NCBI GenBank assembly: GCA_907163375.1
Contig: CAJQUW010011529.1
Span: 1-64,000 of the forward strand
Length of the DNA: 64,000 nt
Reading direction: 5' to 3'
Source of the DNA: Prostheceraeus crozeri
Taxonomy: Eukaryota; Platyhelminthes; Polycladida; Euryleptidae
How positions within the stretch are numbered: position 1 is the stretch's first letter; every line of letters begins with the position of its first letter. Both the position numbers and the translations under genes were made by a program. Under the pieces are notes generated by a model, which saw nothing but the letters and a program-made list of their open reading frames with translations, ran no database searches and was not told the DNA's origin. Shown one piece after another: positions 45,300-57,921 of the stretch.

Positions 45300-45590
45300 T
45301 ACTATCATTAGCTCCCAGAACAAAGATGAATATTCTGATGCATGCAGAAATGAAGATGGTGCATTGGTTAAGAAAGCTGTAGATCAAAAAACTTTTAGAA
45401 CACTGAAGAAAGACGACTGCGATGCGATGGTGCGACCTCATTATAGAAGACAGGAGACTCATGTCAAAATAAGTGCTCAGTTGGAAAATACCTTGAAAGC
45501 AGGAGGGCCGAGGAAAAGATGATAAAACTGCTGAAGGACATGGATTCGGTGGATCGAATCAAGTGGAAGGTGTGGATCAAAAAATGATGG
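45300..45590 (+). pseudogene. Coding-like segment, unknown
   Basis: After an AG that could be an acceptor (45318) an open frame contains EYSDACRNEDGALVKKAVDQ and RTLKKDDCDAMVRPHYRR, up to a stop at 45522. In the next frame RRAEEKMIKLLKDMDSVDR follows to about 45583. The charged, helix-prone composition is protein-like, and the frame change suggests a decayed coding sequence. I do not recognise the family, and it may belong to the neighbouring retroelement relic. Confidence 0.3.
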
Positions 45591-45639
45591 CTCTATTTGA
45601 GGTGTGACCAAGCCGAAGAAAAAAAAGAAGTGACAGTTT

Positions 45640-47904
45640 TATCACAGGGACATACATTCAGAAATGCACAGTCACCAAGCAGCAGCAGGACATATAAATA
45701 CTTCGTTTATAATTACCAGATTATTTTGTTTCATTTAAGTTTACCTTGCGTTCATTTAAGTTTTCCTTAGTTCTTTATTCAAAGGAGAAAGTTCTTCTGT
45801 CATTGCTATCATGTCTCGCTTTTTTACTTTCATCTATGTTGAAAGTAAAAGTATGCAAGTATGCATCATATAATCTGTACCTATTTTCTCAAAATAAGTC
45901 TGTTGAAGCCGTCTATGTGATTGTTTAGCTTTTCAGTGTCCATCAGATGCATCTAATGAATGAAAAATAGCAGCACCTGTAGCATTGACTCCTCAACAAC
46001 TTGCCTTTTCATAGGATGTTTATTTCATTGCATATTGTAAAAATATTACATTGACTGAAACGTCAGTAAAGTATTGTCAACTTACAGGAACATGGCAAAA
46101 AAGCGAAACAAAAAACATCGAATACAAAAGATTGTCCGTAAAAATGCAAAATCAAGAAATTGCAGCCATAACATTGAAATATGAATTATTGCAAAGTGCT
46201 GATTTGCTTGGATACGAACATGAAAAAGATGTTCACCGTCTGAAACAGATCAGACTTAAAAGCCCTTGGCAGCCGTAGACATGGAGTGAATTAAATTTGT
46301 CCATATGAATCATGCGTCAATAATGAAAATTGGAAAACGTCTCTTCACAATAGCTTCCTATCGGAATTGTAATTAACTCGGCTTAACCAACACAAAATTC
46401 ACCATAAGTGATTCTTCTTCAACCAAGTACGAACTTAAACTCTTTTAATCCTATAACTTAAACTTGAATCATGAAATTTCTTCAAAGCTAGAACCTTGAA
46501 ATTCTGATTGACTTAGTAAATATGTCAAATGATTTTTTCATGAAAACATGTGAGCCACCATATCACAGGAAACTGTCAAACAACTTTGCTTGTTAAGAAA
46601 AGAAGATCGTTTATTATGATATAAAAAGAAAATATTGTTTGATTGCTTTCACTACTCATGCCGTGACTTAAGTATGCATGCGCAACAACGTCATTCTAAA
46701 GGAAACTCAATAAAATCGATCAGCCGATTAAAACCATCGCTCTTTCTCAATGAGCAATGTCTATTACTTCATTTCCTTTGCTAATGTTTACCAGAAATGT
46801 CATTTTCTTTCCAATTTCGGATTACAAAGCAAATGACTTATTAGACGTGTGAATATTTATTTTTTCTATATTCAGGACTATTTGATTAGCTATCACTAAA
46901 ATTCGCATGTTTTCTTTCAATAGTAGGTGATGATTTACAGCCGCACTTACACTTTCAGCGCAAATGGTCATGTGGAGAGAATCGCTGATACGAGTTCGTC
47001 TGAAAGTAAGCTCATTTTTCAATTTTCATATCTATCTACATTTATCAAGCTTCAGGATCCCTATTTCTATCAGAGAATATTGCAAACTCATGATTTTCCA
47101 TGAAAATATTATTATTACCTTGATTTTTTTTTGATTATCTGAAGAATGACAGTCTGATTAATTATTCCAAAAATCCAACTTGAATAATAACACTGTAACC
47201 GTATGAACAAAACTTCGTTAATGTCGTTAAAAAACTGCAATTATTTGAGCTTAAAAACGGCAGAAGTGTTCCTCAAAAAAAGACAACGTAAATGTAGATG
47301 TGATTGAAAATATCCTCATCAACAACAAGAAAAAGCTCATTTATATCCGTAACCCGGAACTTATCCCTGACTGTAACCATCGAATGTAAACCCCATCAGC
47401 TGACAATATTATGGAGCTATGCTTTGAACATTTGATACGGTTTCATGTACGAACGAGCAACTGAAATCATTTGAGTTCGACTACTTTTATTTCTTGAAGT
47501 TATCATTGTGACATTGAACCGCTTCAATTTCAAATTTTTCAGGACATCGAGTCAAATCCGTAAGGTTAAAAAAGGAGCAATAATTCGAAAATCAGATAAT
47601 ATCTGAAATTATGCATGTTTAGAAATATATATAGTTTTGTGAATAAACTTACACACACACGTTTTTTGCAATTCAAATCTAGAATATGATCTCTTTCCTT
47701 TGGTAGAAATGTATGTTACTTCATATGAGTTATTACACATCAAAAATAATTTAAGATTGTCATCATAAACGTTTTTTAATCATGGCAAACATTATCGTTG
47801 GCAATGTCGATACATGTCATATTTATCTTCATACTGTGTTGGGGAGTAACTAAACTTAGTGTGATGGGATAACAACGAAAGCAACGATTCCTAGAGAGAT
47901 TATG
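45640..47904. other. No identified gene (2.3 kb)
   Basis: AT-rich. A 75-codon + frame (46051-46278) with a Gln/Lys-rich sequence is the longest. No domain or splice site supports it. Confidence 0.45.
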
Positions 47905-47913
47905 GCTAGAGGC

Positions 47914-48672
47914 AAGGTTGGACCAAACTTGGGTTTTGGGTCGACCATGGGTAAGTGATACAAAACTTTGGTTTTCTATACAAAACTTGGGTCTTCTATT
48001 AATGTTGTCTATTCTGCTGTGAGCAATGTGTAATTCAATCACAATTAAATCAAAGATCTTCAATTAGTCAGTATATCAGTGTAGGTTAAATTAAAAGAAA
48101 ACTTTATGAGGTAGTGCATGTACTTAGGCTACTATAGAAGAATCCTTATGGCAGCACAAAATACAAACAATGCACTTCGTTTACTTGATTCTACTCAATT
48201 ATTGAAACTTGGGCTTGGGTTTTGGGTTTTGACCCAAGTTTAGGGTATACCGAATACACTTTTTTGCCCAATCTTGAGTTTAGGCCTACTGGTGTATTTT
48301 TCAAACTGATTATCGAAATAATTAATTAAAAAGCCAGAAGCTGCAATTTTTTTTTGTTATTTAGTTTCCAATATTTCGGCTTCACAGCCTGCGTCAGGGA
48401 TACAAAAATGAGAGAAAAGCTAGGACTTCCTAGCTCAAAATAAAGGAAAGCTTTGTAAGGTGATACACGTACCTAGGCTGCTAATTACAATTATTGCAAT
48501 AAAATATTGTTTTCCACTAATGCCACACTCCTCATGGGCCCAATAGGAATTTTGGCCTGTAAAACAATGTTTATGTCAGCACAAAATACAAAGAATGCAC
48601 TTCGTTTACTTGATTTCATTCATTTATTTAAACTATGGCTTGGGTTTTGACCCCAAGTTTTGGCCCAACCTT
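47914..48672. mobile_element. 759-bp TIR element, 9-bp TSD (Mutator-like?)
   Basis: It starts AAGGTTGGACC and ends GGCCCAACCTT, flanked by a perfect 9-bp duplication GCTAGAGGC (47905-47913 and 48673-48681). Nine-bp duplications fit Mutator-like elements. The ends continue with repeats of ACTTGGGTTTTGG in both orientations. Two internal segments (about 48095-48255 and 48452-48660) are direct copies, sharing CAGCACAAAATACAAA and AATGCACTTCGTTTACTTGAT. Between them lies a short Penelope-type terminal-repeat piece. There is no transposase. Confidence 0.78.
48368..48397 (-). ncRNA. Hammerhead-like remnant (Penelope LTR piece)
   Basis: On the minus strand CTGACGCA precedes a hairpin (GGCT, loop GTGA, AGCC) and GAAATATTGG. 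This is close to the usual Penelope hammerhead design (CTGACGAAGGC to GCCGAAACG), with A-to-C in the core. It lies in a short insert between two direct repeats of the 759-bp element. Confidence 0.35.
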
Positions 48673-48760
48673 GCTAGAGGCATCCAGAAGCGCGAAGAAA
48701 ATTCGGTGTTGAGGATGTCGCAAGTGATTATTGAGGATGCTTTTCGAAATCTATCAATGC

Positions 48761-48781
48761 GTGTGTGTGTGTGTGTGTGTT
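48761..48781. repeat. (GT)n microsatellite
   Basis: A short pure GT run of about 21 bp. Confidence 0.9.
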
Positions 48782-48799
48782 GGTGAAACCTAATGACAT

Positions 48800-51700
48800 A
48801 ATACGTCGCAAAATAGCACCAAAATATAAATAGCTACATGCTATTCACAAACTAAGCATTTTACATTTGGCTAGATTTACGCTTTCCTTCAAAGATGAAA
48901 GTCATGCATACGCAACCGAGTACAGAAAGAAGATGTAGTAGTCACACGTTCATTTTCTCACATTTCGAAATACCTACGCATAGAACGTTGATTCATCAAC
49001 ACATCAATGCACAAAAACATGGTCAGTCTTGTAGCTTATATCCACTTGAGAGCAGCATTTAATAAAGATAAAAGTAAATAGTTAATTTTCAACATTTTCA
49101 AAATGACAGTCGATGTGACACTCAAAAATGTAACATGCCAGAATAGTCAGAACACACAGTTGAAGTAATCTACATTAATTGACACGGCAGCATTTTTGCA
49201 TCCTAAATGCAATAATACTACTCAATACATTATACACACTTCTAGTATCATTCCTTGCAATTAGAAATTATTATAAGTACTGGCAAATTGCAACCCGTCG
49301 GAAGAACTATTTTCTTTTTCGAAAATGCAAAATGAATCCATTTGTCAAATTATATCTGTATGGCATTACTTCCTCCACGGAATATGTGTTGGTCACGGTC
49401 TTATAGCTTTGATATTATGAGCTTTTTGAAGACCGAAAAATGTCAGGCAAACAAACGCATTCAAAAGCACGCAGTCAAGTATCTGCACTCTTGCTGAACT
49501 TTCACTTTTACGGTATTTTTCAATTGAAGAAAAGAGTATGCGGCCTTGTGCAACGCATTATTGTGTATGCTGGTAATTAGATCGTTGATTGTAAAGTCTG
49601 GCATATATCATGTGATTCTAATATCCTGATTTTTTTTGTTTTACCAGCTTTGCGCCGCTGCGTACTTTGTGATTGAAATTTTGATGTGTCAATTCACAGT
49701 GCATTTCTTGCAACATATGGCAAGTTCCATCTGCTTAATGTCACATATGTTGAACTTAAAATGCATGTTGACTAAATTATTGACTGTCGTTCAATAATTT
49801 CTGACACTTCAAGTGTCTTTTATGTGTACATACCTACTTTTAAAAAATAGTAAAATCTGATTGCAGTTTTTACAATACGTAAATCGCAAGTTTTGCACAA
49901 AACCATCTGCTGTCAATCAATTAATATACTGTGAAGGAATTCACATTGTTTACGAAATGTATCTTATTGATTTACCTTAGAAATGCTCCGACACATAAGA
50001 TTCCATTCGTTTCTGGAAAGTGGGGTGCTGCCTGGTTCGGTAGAAATTGGCCTCTATAATCGTTGTAAAATGACTGATGGTAATTGAACAAATATTTCTT
50101 CACGATAAAAAGCGAAATTCCTATATCAAATAATCATATGTGGTTAGAATTTTTTATGATGAACATCCTCTTCTTCCAGGAAAACAACAATTGATTTAGG
50201 ATGACCTTTTGCAGAATTGGTTTCCATCTGTGATTATTTTTCTCATCTCCATCTAATTCATCAGACTGTAACATTTAACGGACTACTCATTTGTATACAA
50301 TTTCCTCAGCGACCTCATTACTTTGTATAGCGTTACCCAGTTTTGGAAATAATACCTAGAAGCTAAAATTAAGGCAGTACATTAAGTTATTCTACACAAA
50401 CGGCAAAAATCATCTAATCGCTGTCAAAGTCACCTTTTGTTCATTTAATTCTTACTTTTGTTGCATTCCTATTCTAACTTGCAGTAAGAATATGCTATTT
50501 AAGATTGTAGGGGCCTTACTCATCTTGAAGATGGCCCGCTATGAAAGCATCATATCGGATACCGCTCTTACCTTTTCAGGCTTTACTCTGTAAGTTAGCG
50601 CTACAATAAAATAGAATTACGGGATGAACCTGACGATTATCATGTCGGAATTTCTTTCCTCAGAATATCATCCAATAGAATCTGTTGTACGAGAAAGAAA
50701 TATAAAATGAAAGAAAAACAAAATTCCCTATGATCGCTGATGAGCTAGATGATTACGGATGCATGTTGTCTGTGAGTAGAGTTTATGCATTTTATTATTT
50801 TTAGTAATTGCAGGATATATTAAAGTGAGACACACAAACAAATAATCGATATATTCATTATTTCACGGATAAATTGCAGTGAGTCACTAGTACAGATAGA
50901 TGCACATTCTTTTGTCATATTTCTATCAAATGTCCATTCGCTGGTTATAATTGTTTTGGCAAAATTGGTGTGTGATTGGTAAAACCTGATTCTCAAGCTT
51001 AACGACTAAGTAACCAGGAAGATAGATCATGGGTTCGACACCCACCAGACACAACACATGTTATTTGTTGAAAGTTGGTCGAACGTTCATTATCAAGAAA
51101 AATATTATCAATTCACGAAACTTGCCTTCTTGACGAAACACGTATATGAGTACAATCTGATCAAATTCGATGAAAGGCAAAATGTGTGCAATTTGTAATT
51201 GCAATTCCTCCCATGTCTGTATCTTTGACTTGCGGTAATATTGATTCAGCAAAAAGAGCAGCTGAAAAGTGACGAAATTGGAATTTATGTTAAAGAAACA
51301 ATGGCATGATATTCTTTGTAATCAATAATTGCAATTTGTAAGCAGGTGTAAGACCTATTTGCAAATTGCAACCAAACCTAATGTATTCACTCGAAAATTA
51401 ATCAAAAATAATATCAAGACCATTAACCCTTAAATGATAAATGATATCTTGTTGATTCGAATTCGAATAATATGTAGAAAATTTGTTACTTTCAAGCATT
51501 AAGCCTTGTCATTAGTTTTCAGATTCTCTAAAACTTTTGAACAAAGGTTCATGCATATTTCCTAAACTTTTCATCAAAAAACATCTGCGACTTAATTAAA
51601 TTTAGTGCTATTCACTTCATTCAAAATCAATTAAGCTTTAGAATATTCAGCCACTTCCTTAGCTTTCAGAAATTGAAGTCTATTTCGCAACTTCAATTTC

Positions 51701-52177
51701 GTATAGCTTGGTGACAATTTGTTCTCATTGCGTATGATGCGGCGTTAAGAACTTTACTTGGTCAATTTTCAAGCAACTATAAATTACAAACGGCTGTTCA
51801 TATCCTGTAAATATCTGTGACATTTTTCGGATCGCTATAGGGTTAGGATTTGGTTTAGAATGCTTCAGGCTTCTTTGCATCACGCATAATGTCATTCAGA
51901 GCTCTTATACGGCCTCAGAGCACTAGACGATCACGCTCGACGGCAACAGAAAAATGAGCGACCAAGGCAGGGTGATCACGCGGTCAGACGACGACATATT
52001 GAAAATAAATGCGGAAAAATTAGCAAGAATAAAAGAATTCTCTTAAATCAATCAGTTATACAAAGCAATAGCTCACTGGGGGAGGTTCACAAACATCGTT
52101 TCTTGAAAAATAAAGCTTTTTTGTGCATCTCAAGTTTTGCTGTTCTCATGGTATCAAATGTGTATATTGTTTTTCAG
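48800..52177. other. Upstream of the zinc-transporter exon; no sure exon
   Basis: Mostly AT-rich. GGGTTCGACACCC near 51033 resembles a tRNA B box, but no cloverleaf could be built. A locally GC-richer patch at 51900-51990 contains an ATG-started 30-codon frame (51954-52046, MSDQGRVITRSDDD). It could be 5' leader or part of the first exon of the zinc transporter, but no good in-phase donor was seen. Confidence 0.4.
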
Positions 52178-52300
52178 TATCATCATGTTCACTCAAGGAG
52201 GAATCCAACGAGAATGTCGCGATCACGAACAAAACAGCGTTCAAGAAACTGATCATGGCTTGTATTCTCTGTGTCATTTTCATAACATGCGAGGTTGTCG
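52178..52300 (+). CDS. SLC30A: Zinc transporter ZnT (SLC30A2/3/4/8 group), TM1 exon
   Basis: This is the first recognisable exon of a cation-diffusion-facilitator zinc transporter, a proton-coupled exporter that loads Zn2+ from the cytosol into vesicles. The acceptor is TGTTTTTCAG and the donor is GTGAGT. The exon starts with two bases of a split codon and ends with one base of a Gly codon (phase 1). It encodes a polar cytosolic stretch (SSCSLKEESNENVAITNK) and then transmembrane helix 1, KKLIMACILCVIFITCEVVG, whose C.IF...EVVG pattern is characteristic of the ZnT2/3/4/8 group. Joined to the next exon it gives [20 protein letters not shown]. The usual N-terminal His-rich motif is not in this frame, and the preceding exon was not found. 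It lies upstream, possibly beyond several kilobases of repeats. Confidence 0.9.
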
Positions 52301-52491
52301 GTGAGTTTGATATTTGATGTGTTCGTTAGCATTATTTCATGACGATAATGACCTGAATAATGACCAGATGACCTGAATAATTGACCAAGACAGCATTGTG
52401 GAAGGCTAGGACATAATTTGGTAGCCACATTTAACCTGTCATTATTTAAATGTTACACCATGAGAGATTTTTAATCGATTGTGGTGTAACC

Positions 52492-53939
52492 CATAGGCGT
52501 ACGGGCCGGGGGGACCGTGGGGATGCAGCCCCCCCCCACAAGGACTTGGGCAAAAGCATTCGGGCAGTTGCCAAATTTTTGGCAGCGGCGAATAAACTTA
52601 AAAAATTGCGTTTTATGGTCAAAGCAAACAAAAATACGATTTTTTTCCGATTAGACGAGACGATGTGCCCGAAATCCGGGCAGTCCACCGGTCGTAATTG
52701 AGGGACAGAGGGAGTGCCAATGAATTCAAGAATCCAAAATTCGGGCGATAAATGCCACACATGTCGGTTACTAATAATGCTACTGACACTGGCCATTCGC
52801 TTATTCGGTCAGGTACGTGGATGTTGGGCAAAAACGTGGATGTTGGAACCGCTCGACGAACTGCGAATGCAACAATCACTACATTACAATCATGACGTGA
52901 AGAGTTACGTTTTGAGAATCTTTGGGAGATTACTGAGAAGGTCGGCACAAAAATAGAAATGTGGATACAGAACACAATATTCTCATTCAGAAAGCCAGCA
53001 GCACTCAGGGTAAAGAAGCCGTCACGTCGTCTACAGGCCTTGGTAGGTGAACATTCGGGTGTGCCTCTGACACTGACCGCAAAGTCCCATTACCGGTTCA
53101 GCATATTTTATCCAGCTCTGGATAAAGTAATTGCTGAATTGGAATCACGGTTTGCCGGTAATGATCAGGATGTCCTTTGTGGTCTCGGAGACTTAGTTAT
53201 GAATTCGGCGCCAAGTTTGAATAACTTTGATTTAGTCGCTAAATACTACGGATTGGATAAAGACATACTCTTTGCCGGACATGAGATATACGATAATTAC
53301 AAATCGAACAATAACATGCAGTGCTCCAATGCCACAGACGTACTGTGGATTTTACATGATCACAACTTAATTGACTTTGTACCGGAATTTGCACAGGTGT
53401 TGAAAATACTATGTGCTATTCCAGCAACCTCCTGTTCCGCTGAGCGGTCGTTTAGTGCCCTCAGAAGAATAAAGACTTATATTCGAAGCACGATGAGACA
53501 AGGCGGCTCAGTCACCTGGCACTCATAAATATTGAGCGATCGTATGCAAACGCAGTGATTGAAACCGACATTTCCAGAATCATTGATACATTTGCCAGTC
53601 GCAAAAATCGGAGATGTCAGTTCTTTTGATAATATCGCCCGATATTTCTGTTATATTAGAGAACAATTAAAACTTACCTAGTTACATAAGAACTTCTGAA
53701 ATTTTCCAATTTGTCGACGGATAAGTAGACAGCGTTGTGCTATTTTTGATAAAAACATTTGCAAAATTTTATTACATTGGTAGTATAAATTGTCGCGTTT
53801 TTACTTTCGCGGAGTTCTGGGGTAAGTGTAGAAACTAGACTAGATCTTCGTGATGATGCCAATTTTTCGGGCGTCAACCTATGTAAATTTCGGGCACAAG
53901 GACTCAGCCCCCCTAGAAAATTTTGCCCGTACGCTTATG
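52492..53939 (+). mobile_element. hAT transposon, internally deleted (1448 bp)
   Basis: The ends are CATAGGCGTACGGGC (left) and GCCCGTACGCTTATG (right), with further inverted similarity inside (GCCCCCC and CACAAGGACT). A perfect 8-bp target duplication, GTGTAACC, flanks it (52484-52491 and 53940-53947), which is diagnostic of hAT insertion. It carries the C-terminal half of a transposase in the same orientation as the host gene. The intact duplication and clear ends suggest a fairly young insertion. Confidence 0.92.
52830..53630 (+). pseudogene. hAT transposase C-terminal half
   Basis: The main frame (52959-53528, 189 codons) runs from the end of the catalytic domain, with SRRLQALVGEHSGVPL and DKVIAELESRF, to the hAT dimerisation domain, with FAQVLKILCAIPATSCSAER and SFSALRRIKTYIRSTM. 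A frameshift at about 53505 then moves the tail (RLSHLALINIERSYAN, ending FASRKNRRCQFF) to another frame. Upstream, another frame with TARRTANATITTLQS and an internal stop represents the preceding part. The BED zinc finger and the first catalytic Asp region are missing. The protein resembles ZMYM1/THAP0-like hAT transposases. It is inactive. Confidence 0.85.
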
Positions 53940-54097
53940 GTGTAACCGAATTGTCGCCACAGTTTTCTGCCGAACTGACGTCATTCCCGTAAACTTGAGT
54001 TATTTTGATTTTTGATCATTCACTGCACAATTGGATGAATCCCACTGAACTATACCGACATGAATGTAGTGATTTTCAGTTTCACAAAATATAAACA

Positions 54098-54126
54098 TTA
54101 TTTCTCTTTCTCTCTCTCTCTCTTTC
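54098..54126. repeat. (CT)n microsatellite
   Basis: A short CT-rich run, mostly TCTCTCTC, in the intron. Confidence 0.85.
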
Positions 54127-56217
54127 CTCGATGTATGAGTTTTATGAATCATAGATATCGAACCGCGTGACCCAATGATTTCTGAAACCGTTTCTTAACT
54201 GTTAACAGGCAGAACTTCATTGTCTAATTGGTTTGTCGGTTTGTCATAGACTCATAACGCTCAATTTCTACCCAAGATTGCTGCATTTAAACAGAAATCC
54301 ATGACTTAGGTAGGAAGCATTCTTGGTCAACTTACCCGAATGCTCTCTATCTCTCTTTTTCTTTTCTCTTCCTTTTGTAGCTAGCTTCATGATTAGCTTT
54401 CAGTTGCTATTGCTATAATGTAGAGAATGAACTTCTATGACACAAAATGATCAACAAGAGCACGCCTTTAAATGTTTTCTCTTCATACATGGCAATCCAA
54501 GAACTCTTCTGCTTGGATATCAGCAGTTCAGACTGACCTTCTAATCTTTGAAATGTCCATCTTACCATTAAGTATCAGGGAACAAAGTTAAAAAGACCTC
54601 TATGTTTGAAACTCATTCATTTTTGGATCTAATTGTTGAATTGTTGAGATAGAGTTTCTGCAATTACATGGAAATCGGTTCAATGTGCTGCATCACACTT
54701 GCAAAGTAGTCGCACCTGTCATACATGTCAGTCTCACAAGTGTGGGTGCAAGTGAGTTAGAACACGCTGGACTGTGACTTCCTACACCCCTACTGTGCGA
54801 CAATTACGACATACCACATTCATGGCATTAAATGATGCAATCATTAGATTACAAATGCAGGGGAAATGATAGTGTTTTAAAATTTTTGAAAATGAAAATT
54901 TTCCTTTGCTGTCGTGCAATTATGGTAGTTAAATTAAATGAAGCATTCAAAATTATTGTCTTCATATTTTCCTGAGTCAAATATATAGCAAAAAAATTAA
55001 AAACATGTATTCAATGTTGCCATAACATTCAAGTGATATTTGCTTTGAATTATTTGAATCTCAGCGACCACATCAGAGGTGGCCGCTTTATGCTAAACAC
55101 GATTTAGTAATTCATCGCTTACTGGGTCATATGATATTTTAGGTCATCCGAATGTAAAGTAGAAAAGTTCAAATGTCAAGCATCAGTACCTTAGTTCCAT
55201 TAATTGACCCGAGAAAGCAAAAGACAACAAAAATTGGCACCGAAATGACTGCTTAAGATTTCTTCACTGCAAAAAAATGTAGAGAAAGGACATGACATTG
55301 TGGCCTGGAAGGATTCAAGTAGACCTGCTTCTTTATCCACATTTCTATTTATTCATGCGAAATGGTGATGTACTATTTAGATATTTCTGCAGTCAAAACA
55401 AGTATAAAAGTCAAAGTGGAATCTATTGGAATGTGAGCCTCTGACATAGCCATTTTAGTAATCAGTTGATACGTCAAGAGAAATTGAACAACCCAACTGT
55501 TATGAATATCCTACATAAATTCATTTGATCTGAATAGCATTTAAATTCACTCAGATTTTCTCCATTGCTTCAGCAAGACTATCTGTCTTAAGGGGCGTGA
55601 TAGGACGTGCCTTCAATGCAACCTTCTGAAAGTATATATTTACAGAAAAAGTTTCCCTTAGAAAAACAATTACATCAGTCTATCAACTTTCAAACGATGG
55701 CAATGATATAGCGTTGCAGTATTGTAACTTGCGTCCGTGAAATCCCATTGATCTTTTACTTTAATTCTGTGGATGTCCTTAGCGTGCACATGCAGTCAGT
55801 ATGCTCGATGCGTTGACACTAAGATTTTCTTAAGAATATCGCCTCAATATTGGGAATATCATGCAATGCACACTTGGAAGTGGACCAAAAAGCCCACGAG
55901 CTGGCATGAGACCGGACTTGTGAAGATGTAAAAGTCAATAAACCAGCACATGATCATTAGGAAATGTCAAAATGCAAATCACATGATGTTGAGGTTGATG
56001 TAAATTCACATGATCAATCACTCACATCAGAAGCAGTCCTCATTGTGATCCAGAAATATATTGCAAAATAATAGAAGATTTGCGACCCAAATATGAATTC
56101 CAGATCAAACACTACAATTCCTAGCCAAATATAACACCTGCAATCCGCTGACAAAATGCGACTATTCTTAACCAAGAAGGCTCAGAATTACATCCAACTT
56201 TTGCAAGAGCGCATTAA

Positions 56218-56310
56218 ATGCAATTATATGTATATATTATATATAATTGTATTAATAAAGTATATACAAATGCTACTATATAATGTTATATAACATTATA
56301 TAAAATTAAC
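56218..56310. repeat. AT-rich palindromes
   Basis: TATATATTATATATAA-like and TATAATGTTATATAACATTA-like inverted repeats are clustered in about 90 bp of intron. Confidence 0.8.
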
Positions 56311-57774
56311 TTAGATTAAATCATTTTGAGAAACATGTGCATATCACATGTGACCTTCCTCACAACTGCATATAATTTCATAATGCATATTTCAATTTGA
56401 ATAACCAGAACGGCTAATTACGTCGAAGTTTGACATACACTGTGTTATATTGACATATATAATCAATCTCGATGCAAAATAGTTTTTGTATTTGGTTTAG
56501 AATAGTGACATTTGCTTTGCAAAATTACTTGTACAAGATTGCGCGTACATAAATTGCAGGTTCCTCAACAAAGGGAATAATGATGCCTTTATTAATGCTA
56601 TTTCAAAAGTCTTATGCTGTACTCATACATCACATCGGCTCTCGAACGTCAATTTAGTACAATGGGGTTGGCGCATTATGATATCGTTGAGTTATCGCAG
56701 AGTATAGAAGCGGGAAAATGTGTTTTCTCTCGAAACAGTTGAACAGATGAACTACAAGGGATCACTGTATAATAATGACGAACTTTTTGCATCACGAAGT
56801 TGCTGTAATTATTTCATTATCATGCACTTTGTTTTTTCAAAATACAATGAGTCATTACTTCATGATCAACATTTTTATTATTTCTTTAATACATATCGCT
56901 CATGGGATGATGGTGCCAGGTCTACATAGTCACATTATTTAAACAGTAATATTTTTTTATTAGTAATATTTTTGCAATCTTTCTGTAATGCAAATTCACT
57001 GACATTTATTATTGCCATGTATTTAATAAGACAATACCATTTACTTAAGCCGCTGACGGAACATGATCCAAACATTCCTACAGTTCTTAAATTTCATTTA
57101 ATTTAAACATATCACATTTCAAAAAGATTTTTTGAAAAGATTTAATAAGGTGATTTTAGATGAATTTACTCTTCATTGCAAATGCTGAATTTGTTTATTT
57201 AACGGTAAAACATATTTTTCATCCGCCCTGACTACAATCAAGACAATATCAAAAAATGTATTTAGAAAATGAAAAAGGAAAAGCAAATGACATCGATGAA
57301 GTAGGGCCTCTCATTCTAATGTACATGCTAAGAAGCTTTTGATAAAAATAATGTGAATGTGATGTCAAAAATTTCCAACAAAATTTAGGATGCTGGCTAA
57401 TTATTTCTTGATGACTTCACAATATCTTTTGCCAAAAGATCACGATCAACCGACTTCAAAGATCACAGAATCTGCAGGTACTTGCTCAAATGTTACTTCT
57501 TTGTGGATGATTAGATATTAACATATTAACGTCCGATCGCTGGTCAATATTATTAACCACAACTTGCGGGGAAACGTTTGCTAACTGTTGGAGACTAGGC
57601 CTATTCATCAATGTTATTTTAATTGAAATTCACATAATTTTACGTATCATAATTGAGTTGTCTCCTCATATATTCTACATTAATCTACTAATTACTATCT
57701 AAAATTAAAAAGATTTAGCCACTTCACGAGTCATCTAAAGCGATCGATCTACAATAATGTGTTCTTTTTTTCAG

Positions 57775-57921
57775 GTGGCTCAATTGCCCACAGTTTGGCA
57801 ATTATGACAGATGCAGCCCATCTTGTCACAGATTTTATTAGCTTCCTAATCAGTCTCTTTGCAATCCTCCTTGTAAGGAAGCGCCCATCAAAACGTTTTA
57901 CATTCGGCTGGTATCGAGCAG
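57775..57921 (+). CDS. SLC30A: Zinc transporter ZnT, TM2 exon with HxxxD site
   Basis: The acceptor is TTTTTTTCAG and the donor GTAAGT. The 147-bp exon starts in phase 1 and ends with one base of a Glu codon. It encodes [19 protein letters not shown], the conserved signature of the family. In ZnT proteins the His and Asp of HLVTD (HxxxD) are half of the intramembrane tetrahedral Zn2+ site, and a His rather than Asp at the first position favours Zn over Cd. Helix 2 ([14 protein letters not shown]) follows, then the cytosolic loop [15 protein letters not shown], matching the SKR-TFGW-RAE motif of ZnT8 and relatives. All key residues are intact. Confidence 0.95.

Larger units (their letters stand above)
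52301..57774 (+). other. Intron of the zinc transporter (5.5 kb)
   Basis: Bounded by GTGAGT and TTTTTTTCAG, phase 1. It contains an hAT transposon copy at its 5' end (52492-53939), a CT microsatellite and AT palindromes. No other gene or conserved element was recognised in 53948-57774, where one 69-codon + frame (56720-56929) has no motif. Confidence 0.85.

Noticed and set aside
45232-45522. Host gene encoding a 96-residue protein
   Set aside because: The first third lies over the RT tail relic in a different frame, and the rest is unidentified with a frame change downstream; described as a coding-like remnant only.
51020-51060. Possible tRNA or SINE (GGGTTCGACACCC)
   Set aside because: A B-box-like word exists, but no matching A box at proper distance, no acceptor stem and no tail were found.
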